Origin: Ancylostoma caninum
Taxonomy: Eukaryota > Nematoda > Chromadorea > Rhabditida > Ancylostomatidae
Assembly (NCBI GenBank): GCA_037903475.1
Contig: JBAJFG010000348.1
Coordinates: forward strand, 558,001-622,000
Length of the DNA: 64,000 nt
Direction: 5' to 3'
The translations under genes and the position numbers were made by a program. Within the stretch, counting starts at the first letter, position 1, and the number at the start of each line of letters is the position of its first letter. Under the pieces are notes generated by a model, which saw nothing but the letters and a program-made list of their open reading frames with translations, made no database searches and had not been told where the DNA came from. This document shows positions 13,001-23,976 of the stretch, one piece after another.

Positions 13001-13464
13001 ACCATCACGTAACCAAAAAAGCAGCAAAAACGTCCCTCTCTATTACCCCTTCCTCCTTCCGATCTTTGATTGCTTTGAAAACTGCATCTCTCTTGTCCTC
13101 ATTTGTCTCTGACTCTTTGATCAACTCAGAGAGGATCGTGTGCTTAGAGTTGTATTCCGCCAGTAACTGAAACGAAGCAAGATATAGGAATCAAATCGGA
13201 ATGTGGATAAAAGTTTCAAAAAGTACCGCGTTTTCTTTTCTCTTCCTCATATCCCTTTCGCTACGAAGAGTACTTTTCCGCTGCTCTGCCAGCCGTATCT
13301 AAACAGCTGCTTTTAGTTACATTCTCAATAGATAATTGCAATAAGCACTATTCTTCATAGGGATTGAAAGGAAAAATTACCTGTTCTTGGCCATCCTCCA
13401 CAGCTCTTCGGGCTTCATCATACTCACCGCTGGTCTTCTCGAACACTTGCGAAGCAGCCTGCAA
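10087..13464 (-). CDS. him-10: Kinetochore NDC80-complex subunit NUF2/HIM-10-like, C-terminal coiled-coil part
   Basis: Exons on the minus strand, in transcript order: 13458/13464-13381, 13298-13227, 13166-13047, about 13000-12838, 12784-12682, 12617-12522, 12238-12130, 12049-11887 and 10233-10087 (stop TGA). Apart from one awkward acceptor near 12990, all joins keep frame and GT-AG sites. The roughly 330 residues are almost wholly heptad-like coiled coil (for example LLEEIKSLQSEIEHLKKA) and carry IVDSPEEL, matching the [KR]IVDSPE motif of NUF2 in the middle of its coiled coil, with the same order and length of coiled coil on both sides. NUF2 pairs with NDC80 to bind microtubules at kinetochores. 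The N-terminal calponin-homology domain of about 150 residues was not found upstream. The last intron (1,653 bp) holds a complete Tc1/mariner-type MITE. The identity rests on one motif plus architecture, so another coiled-coil protein remains possible. Confidence 0.6.
10923..11858. mobile_element. Tc1/mariner-type MITE (936 bp) inside the NUF2-like gene
   Basis: Imperfect terminal inverted repeats of about 28 bp: left CAGGGTGCGTGAAAAGTATT, right end ...aatatttttcacgcccccg, flanked by TA on both sides (10921-10922 and 11859-11860). No transposase is encoded. The element fills most of the last intron of the coiled-coil gene, so splicing should remove it. Confidence 0.7.
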
Positions 13465-14291
13465 CTCGATTATGATTGAAAAAAAAAACGAAAGAGTTAT
13501 AGTAGTGAAAAGGATAATTGCAGAAGACGACGTTCCGCCTCAGTATCACACCAGAGGAATGAAATTTGATTTTAGAAAACAGTATGGATTTCAAAGATCT
13601 TTTTACGTACAACCATTCAGCACCAAGCCGCAGCTGACTACGCATTTTACAACATGAAAATGATTCATCTTTGTACAAAGCTTTACAAGACTTCAGACTC
13701 TCTGTAAAAGGAAATACCGAAATTACATACCCTGTAAAAAGTCGCATAGTCCGCCATAACAGAGAACAACTTTCGTGTCCTTTTTGGTACAGGATTTATG
13801 AGGTCACACATAGTGAAGTCTGCATCAGCATCTCCGAAGTCCATAATGAAACAACGCCTAGAAGTGCAACGATCAGCTCAGAGCTAAATACTACGGCAAC
13901 AAACAACATCGACAGTGAACTACAGAATGAAATAAAAATTGCTACCGCTGACAAAACCAAAAAGTGAAACTGACAGAGAAACCTACATTGTTGTGTACAA
14001 AAGCAGCAGCGGAGTGCTCTTGTGTTGTATTTCTGCTGTTTCTGGATTGAACTGACATTCGAAAGGCAGCTCAACCAAGCATTTCTCTGGGACGTCAAGA
14101 ACTTGGGTACAGAAGGCATGATAAATTGTTTGCACGCGATCCGCCTGAATACTGTTGCAAAATTAGTCACATACCAATGTCGACTGATACATAGAAGTCT
14201 GTTGACAGACAAAACCACGATTTCGTAATAAGAAAACTGGAACTGGACAGAAAACTGAAATAAACGTGAACCCCGCCATTTTCAATTTTAA

Positions 14292-14713
14292 AGGCAGCAC
14301 TCACGGAAATTTTTGTGTTGAAGATTTCCCGGTATATCGGGGTTTTTAGGGACGATGAACTCATTGACAACGATGACGTAGCGTGAAACACGCGAAAAAC
14401 ACAGAAAAAGATGGCGGTATTTCATGTGTGTCCACAGCACGGACGAGTGTTCCGTGATGGGTCCCGGCACGGGACCCTGCAAATGGTACGAATTTCATAG
14501 ACACGCCCCCGCTGAACCACATGCACACACCCTGTCAAAGGCGTTAGTTGGCGCGACGGAACCCTAATGTCCAGAGCGGCATATGTGTCCACGGCGGTAT
14601 CTTCGCAGGTAGGTGGCCATTCAAGGTGTTCAACTTACTGTTGCGATTGTCCGGCGGCCGGCTACATGGTAAGCGACTCATTTCAGAAGTGAAAATTTCC
14701 GTGAGTGCTGCCT
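14292..14713 (-). mobile_element. 422 bp MITE with TTAA target duplication (copy A)
   Basis: Flanked by TTAA (14288-14291 and 14714-14717), with terminal inverted repeats starting AGGCAGCACTCACGGAAA and ending TTTCCGTGAGTGCTGCCT. A second copy of exactly the same length, in opposite orientation, lies at 19543-19964. TTAA duplication suggests mobilisation by a piggyBac-type transposase (family knowledge). The element is non-coding. Confidence 0.85.
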
Positions 14714-14729
14714 TTAAGTGAAAGTAGCT

Positions 14730-14850
14730 ACAATCTTTCGCAAAAATCCTTGCCTCAAGCTGAACTGTCAGTCAGCTTAGCCATATTGCACCACGTATGA
14801 TAATGAATAGGTGATGTGGCGCGGCTTAGCAGATGGGCTATTTTAGAGAA
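14730..14850. repeat. Dispersed direct repeat, copy 1
   Basis: The segment running from a caatctttcgcaaaaatcc block to a gcggcttagcagatggg block is repeated in the same orientation at 16842-16955 with about 80% apparent identity by eye. It immediately follows MITE copy A. The class is unknown. Confidence 0.6.
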
Positions 14851-16841
14851 AGACTGTAGACCGCTCTCCGTTAGCGCATCCATTTTGAAAAGAATGCACG
14901 GATGTTGAAGATCGGCATCATTCCACATCCAACGCCCCAAAAATTTCGGGAGAATTTTTTCGCTGAAACTTTGTATAGCGTGGTTATTCGAGGTGCTTAA
15001 CAAAAACAGCGTATTCGTTTTGTGCCGAAATCTCCTTCTTGTAGTGTTACATTATAAGTACATGGTAGATGCTGCATCTCGCAGAATCTCTCCAAATTTT
15101 GTACAGGCGGTTTGCTTTTGAGGTGCAAAATATAAACATTGTCCCCACTTTGTACCAAATCCTTGTTTTTATGTGGCTATAACAGAATTACTGCAGAAAT
15201 GCGACAGAAATAGCTTACTTTGGCAGGAAAATTGTAGTTACATGCGAACAATAGTGATCATCTGAAATTACCCCTCTTTGCCAAATTTCAGAGGGCTCTG
15301 GGGGATATCCTACTTAGCGCAACTTTACGAGAACGGGGTTTCACTACAAATGGCTTTTTTTGATGTGCAGAATCCTATATTCGCGTCCAACACCTCACAA
15401 TCAGATAACGCTACCATGCAAAGTTTCAACGAGAAACAAAAGTCTCGAAATTTTTGAGGCCCGGATGGATAGTGCCTAAACATTTGGCCATGGGAGAAAT
15501 TGACAAACTTACCGATGGGTGAGCGATGTCTTCAGTATTTATGCCCACTTGTAAAAATGACAGTGCTTCAACGATGGAACGTGGATCAAGCACGAGGGAT
15601 GTCATACCTAAAACTCAATAATGATCTTATTAACATACGGGAGATGCATACTAGATCATTATTTCTCGAGATGAGAAATTTACACTGCAAATTCCAGGGA
15701 AAAAATCCACGACAATAATGGGAAGAAATCCGGGAAATGCCAGAAAAAACCGATGTCAAGCGCTTCGATCAAAGAGAGACACACCTGGAACCTCTGAGTA
15801 ATCGCATATGTGAAAGAAGGATGACCACTCAACTTGCGGGAACTGTGTGGAAATGACTTTAGAAGTTGGTGTTTCCTATTTATCTTGCTCAGGTTCGTTG
15901 GTTATCACACTGGCAAACAAATTTCCAAATCAAAGCGTGCGAATGACATAAAGAAAAGTACGAGTAATGAAAAATAACACCTCGAATATCTAAAAGAAGA
16001 CACAGTCCACCCAATGTCTGTATTTCCATCCAGTTACTTGACGAAAGATCTGAGTTCTTCATAGGTTTTTCTATGAAAGAAAGAAATTTATTTATCGTGG
16101 AGAGAGCATCCGCCGTTACTTTAGTAGACTTGCGCAACACGACAGACAACTTCCCAAGAAATATTTGAGAGTATATAACTTTCCTCCTCACGAATTTCAG
16201 CTGAATTTCACCTCAATCACATCAAGAGAAAGTCTTCATTTGTTAAACGATTCATTACCATTAAATTTTTTTCATCTTTAGAGCTGTGCAGTATGAATGA
16301 TGCACTTATGACATAGTATCTAGTTGGCACTGATGACTTTTCATTTAGTTCACTCTTACTAGGCATGACCATCACTAAAACAACTCGAGGACATTTTGGG
16401 ATGACTACATCGACCCATAAACTAAACCCAAAGCTACAACTTCATCAATGAAACAATATTATGAAACGTCATCATTTCAAAAACTTCGCTTTCCCGGAAT
16501 TGTGGCAGTCGACAGCGGTCCTCGCAATGGAGCGGGCCCATTTAGCAATTGCTGCTAGAGCGCGATATAGGCCTCGAAGTGAATCCCCGGTAACGACTGT
16601 GAGGCATGAAGAATTCCGTATTCCTGATTGTGAGAATAATATGTGTTTATCTTTGCGCGTAAACAACCTTTTTATGCTCGGTTCTACTGGATAAGAAAGT
16701 CGGAGAGACGTCTGGGAGAAAAAGAGAGCAGAAAAGGCGCAACAATGAGAGAGGGTGGTGCGAGAGGCGGACAACCTGCGGAAATACTCAACTATCACCG
16801 CTTTTGAAAGAGACTACATATTTCATACGTAGATACGTACA

Positions 16842-16955
16842 GTCTTTCTCAAAAATTCTTGCCTCACGCTGAACCGCCCGTCATCTTCGCTACGTCACAC
16901 CAGGTATGATAATGCATGGGTGATGCGGCGCGGCTTACCAGATGGACGGTGAAGC
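16842..16955. repeat. Dispersed direct repeat, copy 2
   Basis: The counterpart of 14730-14850, sharing tcttgcctcacgctgaac, ggtatgataatgcat and gcggcgcggctta blocks. Confidence 0.6.
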
Positions 16956-17044
16956 ATGAGGCAAGTATTTTTGAGAAGGATACAGCATGTACAATGCGTC
17001 ACTATATCCAAGGACAATGCGTCACTATATCCACCACAGTTGTG

Positions 17045-17190
17045 ATCGAATTTTCATATTTGAATAAGTATTCGGGAAATTCGAACATTCAAATAATCGA
17101 GTGTTCGAGGAGGTCTCCGTATTCGAACATATTCGAATTCGAATATTCCGAGGGTGCCATTGTGAGATATTCAGATTCCAGGACCGTATT
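17045..17190. repeat. TTCGAATATTCG palindromic cluster (copy 3)
   Basis: Repeated gaacatattcgaattcgaat units, of the same family as the clusters at 5.5 and 7.6 kb. Confidence 0.75.
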
Positions 17191-17554
17191 CGAAATGCGA
17201 GCGCAGTACGAGGCAGAGATGTAACAGACGTAGTATTTTCTTACGTTCAAGGAGGTGAGAATGACAACACTGGTGGAGCAAACACTCTAACGAAATGGAA
17301 GAATCTGACTTTAAAATATTCTCCGTTTGTAGGGAAATGTTGCACTTAAAAAAAGGAAAAAGTTGCCAAACGTAATATGAGGTGCGGTATTATAGACTGT
17401 CTGTGGAGCAATTCTTGTGCTATTAGAACAACCACATAATATCGCGAAAAATCTGCTACGAGAGAATTTCAAAGTGGCCTTATTTGGATCAGATGGATGC
17501 CCTCAACCTTGTCTTCATAGAACTCACTGTGTGCTGCAGACTAGAGTTTTAAAT

Positions 17555-17675
17555 TCGAAAATATTTTTCGATTATTCGAATATCCGAATTTTCGAATTTC
17601 TAGCGAACTACCAATTTTCGAATATTCGAATTTTCGAATATTGTTCGAATGTTCGAATATTTGTTCGAATAACAT
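17555..17675. repeat. TTCGAATATTCG palindromic cluster (copy 4)
   Basis: Alternating ATTCGAATATT and TTTTCGAAT units. Reading frames across it on both strands are artefacts of the repeat. Confidence 0.75.
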
Positions 17676-18699
17676 TCCTTTTGATAAAAAAAAAATTGTA
17701 CCCATGCATGTAGGCGAACAATGCGAGATGTTTCCCAGTGACAACGGGCATAAAAGTTTTCGGGTAGTAAGTTTCATTTGCCGTATTGAAATTTCTCACA
17801 ACTTTCTCATAAGTGGAAGCTTGTGCTGCTGTGGAGTTGGTCCCTTATCGGTTTCAAAATGGCAACTGGTTAAAATTGTTAAGCTTAAGGACGCCTGTCT
17901 CTCTTGAGGTCTGAAATCATCAAAGGGTCGTGAAGTGGATGAAACCCTTCGTCCGTGAAATGGCCTTCTTTTTAAAATCTCTGTGCTGTCGTTTAAAAAA
18001 CGAGCCATGGTAGTGAATGTAGAAGAGATACTGACGCGGTAAAAATAATGTTGGGTGCAGTGGTTCAGTTACTTTGATCATGAATGAGCTTCCAGCTATC
18101 AACAAAGAAGCGTCAGCGATATAAAAAAAAACACTGCGTGTTACCCCGCTCCTCATTATTACTTTTGTTTATCCGGTCCAACTGCATGCTTGTACGTTGA
18201 ATGTCAAAACCAACAGAACTTCTATAACAAGATGTCGGAGTATGTGTGGGTAGAAAGCATAATAAGAGGACCTCAAGATTTTGGGTGAACTTTGAATTTC
18301 ATAACTGACAATTATGTACTTAGAAAGAGTTTCAACGAAGCTGTAGTCGGAAAGCAGCTAAATATGAGGAAGAATGCTGTGTAAAAGTTGTTATTGTAGT
18401 TTGCAGCTCATTTACACAATTCCGGAGGAAAGGCGTTTAAAACTGATGGTCTCTCAAGTGTCTAGTGAACATACGTAGGTTTCACCGGAGAGGTCATCGT
18501 CGCCATTGTCGTATAACTCGCAGAATTGCAGTTTCAAAGATTTCAAGTGCAGTTAGCGGCTCTCGAATGCGTGCAAACATATGAGCAGGTTTTTGGGAAA
18601 ATTGAGATTGAAATGAGCAAATTGGACTGGGATTTCAGTTGGAATGGTTCTTCAGCGAGAAAATGGAACCGAAATAACAGTTGTGAACAAAACAATTCC

Positions 18700-18812
18700 A
18701 AATATTCGAATTTTCAATTTTTCAAATAATCCCGGACCCTCCATTTTTCGAATTTTTCGGTGCCTCCGAATTTTCGAATATTCGAATATTCGACTAAATC
18801 TTCGAATTTTAT
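18700..18812. repeat. TTCGAATATTCG palindromic cluster (copy 5)
   Basis: AATATTCGAATTTTC and TTTTCGAATATTCGAATATT runs directly next to the candidate exon at 18870-18940. Confidence 0.75.
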
Positions 18813-18869
18813 TCGATTCTGTCAAAACTCTACTGCAGACCCTATTTACCAGTTTCGGAAGAGGCTTAC

Positions 18870-18940
18870 GTGAGTTCGCCACGTAGTTCTTCTAGTAGCT
18901 CCGTGCTATTCTTACCCCACAGTTTCTCCTCAATAAGTCT
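18870..18940 (-). CDS. Possible coiled-coil exon (upstream exon of the NUF2-like gene?)
   Basis: On the minus strand a strong acceptor (ttttttttctttag) precedes 71 bases that read RLIEEKLWGKNSTELLEELR and then meet a consensus donor (GTAAGC). The peptide is charged and heptad-like, compatible with the coiled-coil gene ending at 10087, but it is 5.4 kb away and no intermediate exon was recognised. Belonging to that gene is an inference. Confidence 0.35.
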
Positions 18941-19542
18941 CTAAAGAAAAAAAATCTATTGTATTCAACTCTGGAGTGAGGAAGGTGAATGACTCCTGAT
19001 GAGGGATACTGAGAAAGCATCCTCCTGATGTGAGATGATTGTTTCAGCACCATGAGCCGGATAAGTGCCAGAGATGATAGGAATTGCGACTTCCGACTTC
19101 CGGAACTTCCAGTGCTTTTCGCGCTTTGGTGCGGGTGCGAGACGAGGTGCGAAACAGCCGAAATGTTCCGGAAATTTTAGACAGTGAACAAGTTGCATTT
19201 TTGCAAAATGGGCTGCCAGCAGTGCCGGGTTCGGGAAAGAGCAAGCACGAATACCTGTGGGGGGAGGGGCTAAAGTACTTAAAACTTTTGTAAGTAGTGA
19301 CTTATTTTTATTTCCCCATCTTTACTTTACTTTTACACATCCATACCTTGTCATTTTATATTAAAATTAAGATTGACTTTTAATGTTGGAATCAACTTTT
19401 TATTGTTCAATTTTTGCCTCTGCCGGGCTCCCGAATTCCTAAAATGACGAGGACTCTAGTTTTTCAACATGTCCACCCTTTTGGCTACCCACTTGGCTGC
19501 CACCAATTTTTGGACAGCTTTTGAACAGTTGTAGTCGGTTAA

Positions 19543-19964
19543 AGGCAGCACTCACGGAAATCTTCACTTTTGAAATGAGTCGCTTACCATGTAGCCGGCC
19601 GCTGGACCATCGCAGCAGTAAGTTGAACACCTTGAATGGCCGCCTACCTGCGAAGATATTGCCGTGGACACATCTGCCACTCTGGCCATTAGGGTTCCTT
19701 CGCGCCAACTAACGCCGTTGACAGGGTGTCCGCATGTCATTCAACGGGGGCGTGTTAATGAAATTCGTATCGTTTGTAGGGTTCCGTGGCGGGACCCATC
19801 ACGGAACACTCGTCCGCGCTGTGGACACACATGAAATACCGCCATCATTTTCTGTGTTTTTCGCGTGTTTCACGCTACTTCATCGTTGCAATTGAGTTCA
19901 TCGTCCCTAAAAACCCCGATATACCACGAAATCTTAAACGCAAAAATTTCCGTGAGTGCTGCCT
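19543..19964 (+). mobile_element. 422 bp MITE with TTAA target duplication (copy B)
   Basis: The same family and identical length as 14292-14713, in inverse orientation. TTAA flanks are at 19539-19542 and 19965-19968. The terminal inverted repeat AGGCAGCACTCACGGAAA is clean at both ends. Internal sequence matches copy A in inverted orientation, including a tgtgtccac block and a ccgatataccg/cggtatatcgg block. Confidence 0.85.
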
Positions 19965-20223
19965 TTAACGAAAGTGACGCCTTCTTAGGTGTTTATCTCT
20001 TTTTCCATAAGTGTCGTTCTCATACATGGAACCATTTTAATACGGCGTGGTAACAAACCCTGATAGGGACTTTCAGAAGGTTTTCCTGATATCTTCGGGT
20101 AACGATGCTACATACTACATGTTGTTGGCTTCGGTTTTACTGCTTGTATTGTTTTACAATAAAATGCTAAGGCATTCAAAAACAGCAGGTGAAGGAAATG
20201 TCCTCAGACACTCGATGCGTGCG

Positions 20224-20288
20224 ATCCGCGGGCGATTGCAGGGCGGGCGGCGTCGTGCCCGCAGCCCGCCCTGTAGTTGCCCGCGGAT
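20224..20288. repeat. GC-rich hairpin
   Basis: A 25-base arm (atccgcgggcgattgcaggg and on) is matched by its reverse complement with three mismatches across a loop of about 15 nt. The surrounding GC-rich block (to about 20345) shares ccgccgctc-type segments with another GC-rich patch at 33275-33395, so it is probably part of a dispersed repeat. Confidence 0.6.
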
Positions 20289-21769
20289 GGCATGCTAATG
20301 GACCGCCGATGGTCGACCCAAGGCTCGCCGCTCACCCTGCAGTAATAATCATCGATTTTATTCGAATGTTTTCGCTTTGGATGTGTCATGACGTGTCCTT
20401 ATGATGTGAACTCTAAGTGTGACTCTTGTAAGGAATTACATTTATTATTATTCATTATTCGTGATAGTGGGCACAGCATTTCAGGTTCAATGGGCTGTAG
20501 TTCAAAGAAGAACTTATTAGTTAACAATGTCAAAACAACAATCAATAAGTTCATCGTAGTTCACAGTTAGGATGAACATGGCTGATTTGCATTGTTTTTA
20601 CCTGGATTTCATTATTGCTAACGATCATCAGAAAAAGAGGAAAGTTAGCGTTGCTGGAATGGAATCGGCCAGGTTCATCTTAACGAATTTCAGCTACTAG
20701 TAGCAATCATCACAATAAATAACACCAGCAACACAGTGATCACAATAGAATAAGGCTACCAGTACCAAATGAGATCGGTAACACATAAAATATACAAATA
20801 TTAAACGAGAGTGTGAGAAAGTAGTAAAAAATGAAAACGAACTCACTTTACACAACCAAAAAATGGAGGAAGCAAATGTACAATCGATCAAAATGGTTAG
20901 TTATGAAGAACAAAGAACCGTCGTCGTACTTACAAATACTTGAGCCTATTTGTCACTCATTTTCTTCATTATTTGCAAACATGTCCGGGCTCAGATCCGC
21001 ATCCACTTGTGGTGCTGGACGTTTCGCTTGTCTCTGAAAATTGCGAAGCGTTTGCCATCGAATATAATCTAGTGGAATACATTGTGAAATCATACTTACG
21101 TTGCTCGGAAGGCATTTCCTCTCACTTCCATCGTACGAGTATGAGCGCACGTCACGTCTAAATGTTTAATTTGTTTTAAGGGTCCGTTATTTTGATATAT
21201 CGATTTAAACCGCTCATAAAAACTTACAATGCTACTTGTAACGCCTTCATCAAGTGTGGACGCCATAATCGACGCTCCTTAATTACTTGTTCGAGGTTTT
21301 TACTGCGCTCTTCTTCAGTAGAACCCAGGCTGTTGTAGAAACTGCAACAATATATTTTTAGTGTCGAATGAAAACGAAAATTGATTCACTCCAATATTTT
21401 GAATACCTTGATTGCTGCAGATTCCTACACTTCCTGGATTTTAACTCATCGTGTCCGTATCCCAACATGTCTTCTCCAAACCCTTAAATATGCTAATAAT
21501 TTGTGAATTGTTGTAAGTATGTTACGATTTTCTTACCTACTAAGACGAATTCGACCTCCGCTGGCAAATTTTTTAGTTTTGTGTCCCTGCCAGTTTTCTT
21601 GCTCTTTCTTACGGAGTACTCTTTAATTTTTTCTGGGGGATTGGTGATCTGAATTGGAATGATTTTGGCATTTACTGGCATTTACTTTCAGTATAATAGT
21701 AATAACTTACGCGAGTGAATAAAAACCTATATAGTGAGGCCAGCTGCTGATATGTGTTGTCCTTTTTAC

Positions 21770-21985
21770 GCGGTTGCCACTCTTCCGTCACCGCGCATAA
21801 ATCGAGCTAGAACCAGGTCCCGGCACGAGATCTTCCCCTGGTCAAAATCAGAACGAAGCCCCCTTTGAAAAACCAAAATTTTACGAAGCCCCTTCTGGAC
21901 ATGAAAACGAAGGAAACCTTTAAGCAATCTCCAAAATCGGAGTCCCTGGGAACAGCTCGTGCTGGGGCAGTTCATTGTTCAAACT
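21770..21985. repeat. Dispersed repeat in intron (shared with 23.64-23.79 kb)
   Basis: Blocks such as acgaagcccc, gaaccaggtcccggcacgag and gctggggc recur, rearranged, at 23640-23790 (acgaagtcccctttg, ggacctgtgctggggcctgg-like) and faintly at 60.8 and 62.37 kb (cgaagtcccctttgac). All are intronic or intergenic. The class is unknown. Confidence 0.4.
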
Positions 21986-22369
21986 ATAATCTGAGGAACG
22001 TAAAGGCACAACATTGTGAAGCAAAAAAGACACAAATTCAAAGAAAAAACCTTCAATCCGGAGAGGAATAGACTAGGAAGTTGAGCAGATCAAAGGGCAA
22101 TTTATGATAGATGCGTGCGTTTGACGCCCGTGCGTCTATATGATGAAGGATAGGGCTGACGCAGCTAAGGGGCACGCGTTTAGGGCCTCGCGGGGTACGT
22201 TCTTTTCAATGAGGATGTACATCCCGCGTTGACCGATCTTCATGAAAAATCCTTCGCAAATGGATGCGTGCGTCTGACGCACGCAGCTAGTATAAATTCC
22301 CTATAAATTGCTCTTTGGAACATGTGAGGATGAACGGGTGGTTCTTATTACAAGGCAAAACGCGTTGAA

Positions 22370-23545
22370 ACTAGTCCGCGGCGTCGTTCGATTGGAGCAC
22401 ATATTCTACAGGCTTGGGCTCCGTAGGATTCCAAAGATTCCTACGCAACGTATACCCAACGGAATAAATAGCAATCTTCAGTAACAAAAGTCTTGCTAAG
22501 CATGACTAAAACGTATGTAAACTAAAAAAAGTGTATGGCTTTATAGGTAATGTCTCAGCTCATATTCCGCATTCGAGGTTCTCATCTCAGATGAACATAC
22601 GCGAGCCGCTGAGCACAAAGATGTACTTCAATTTTCGTGGAAACGTCGAAAACGCCGTAAGTTACGGTTTTCTTTGGCCGCGAATTTCGAAATTCTCGGC
22701 CAGTGGACGAGAGGGTTCATTCCGCAGCAAGAGCTTGCTGAGGGTGCATGTTTTTCAACACGAAAATATTTGTTTGTTCGTTTGATGATAGCTGCTGCTG
22801 AGAAGTTCATTTTAATGTGCAATCTCAACTTCTCAGCTCCGCTAACATCCTAGCGAGGAAACTCGTTCGCTCTTGCATCTAATTTTGCCTTAAAAGTAGG
22901 GGTTTTTGAGGGTGTTCTCTGACATTAAGCACATCATTGGAATCAGCGCCTCGAGCTGCACCTGAGTAAGTGGATATCTCGATACCCAACATGGGGTGAG
23001 ACACTGCCTTTATGTATGATAATCGCTAGTTAGCAACGCTCCAAGAACTAGGAATTCCACACTTCATGGACCGCATCCATTAGGTGCTTGAACGATGAAG
23101 CGGATCCTACAGAAAGTGTGTTGTGAGCAAGTCCAAAAATTATGTAATCTAAAAAAGTGTATGCTCATTAAGTGGCTTAGGTCGACCTGGGAGACCTGGA
23201 GGGCGACCTGAGGTCTCCCGCGCATATATTCTTTGCGCATACATCGGTTCTGGCAATACTGAGCATGCAGTTGTAGTGCCCTCCTAGATCTCCCCAAACT
23301 ACAATTTTCAAGGACAATCTTAAAGACTGTATTTCGCAGCAGCCTCATGGAATTTCCGGAAAAAGCGTTTTTCGCGTATATCTTTCGTGCGGTACATAAT
23401 TTTTGGTCGCCCGTCCGAACAGGTGTGGTACTCCCTTGGTTCTTATGTCAGTGAAGATATCAAATCATCTGGTTGCGTTTCGACCGCGCAGAAATCCTTA
23501 GAATCCTACGGTGTCTGAAGAATATGTGCTCCAATCAAAGTATTA
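22370..23545. repeat. Inverted-repeat-bounded element in the intron of the CACTA-like gene
   Basis: The block at 22370-22450 containing gattggagcacatattct and cgtaggattccaaag is present inverted at about 23440-23545 (agaatatgtgctccaatc, agaatcctacgg). Inside, a ctaaaaaaagtgtatggc block at about 22523 and a ctaaaaaagtgtatgctc block at about 23150 are related. It is probably a composite or fold-back DNA element. No coding potential was recognised. Confidence 0.45.
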
Positions 23546-23976
23546 TACTTGGATCGGACAGTCGCCCGGCCGCTCAAAGCAAGAGCAGCCTCTCCACTCT
23601 CAATGAATCGATCATTTAACTTAATTAGTACCCCAATCTCTCCTGATGAACGTCACGCCTTCCTTGGAAGTAACAAAACCACTTTTTGCGGCTCCGTCCC
23701 GGACTCCAGTACGAAGTCCCCTTTGCTTCTCGATCCTTTTACGAGGCCCAGCTTGCCCCCGGGAAGACCTGTGCTGGGGCCTGGCTAGAACAAATAAGTT
23801 CATTTAGGTAAATGCAAGTGTAAATGTAGCTCACCTCGATGAAAGGAGGCTCCGCTTCGATGCTCCATGAAGATGCTTTGGCGCAGTTCTGCAAACTTAT
23901 GTGCAGTGCAGTGGTTGGTATACCCTTTTCGGTAAAGTCGGAAACGCGATGTTCTTTCAGTCTATTCGCATTGTTT

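Larger units (their letters stand above)
13470..18850. other. Repeat-rich interval upstream of the NUF2-like exons
   Basis: If the coiled-coil gene continues upstream, its 5' exons (a CH domain is expected) should lie here or beyond. I found no convincing CH-domain exon. The interval holds one 422 bp MITE, a direct repeat pair and two TTCGAATATT clusters. A plus-strand frame of 98 codons at 13671-13967 is not supported by splice sites or homology. Confidence 0.5.

Noticed and set aside
13796..14218. 140-codon minus-strand frame and the overlapping 98-codon plus-strand frame at 13671-13967
   Set aside because: They are open on both strands over the same bases and have no recognisable features. 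The plus frame (NETTPRSATISSELNTTATN) is the more protein-like but has no support.
15889..16191. 100-codon minus-strand frame considered as a NUF2 CH-domain exon
   Set aside because: It has no resemblance to the CH-domain pattern, and the flanking splice sites do not connect to the exon at 13.46 kb.
18526..18729. Plus-strand frame beginning MQFQRFQVQLAALECVQ as a coding exon
   Set aside because: It runs into a TTCGAATATT repeat cluster and lacks splice or homology support.
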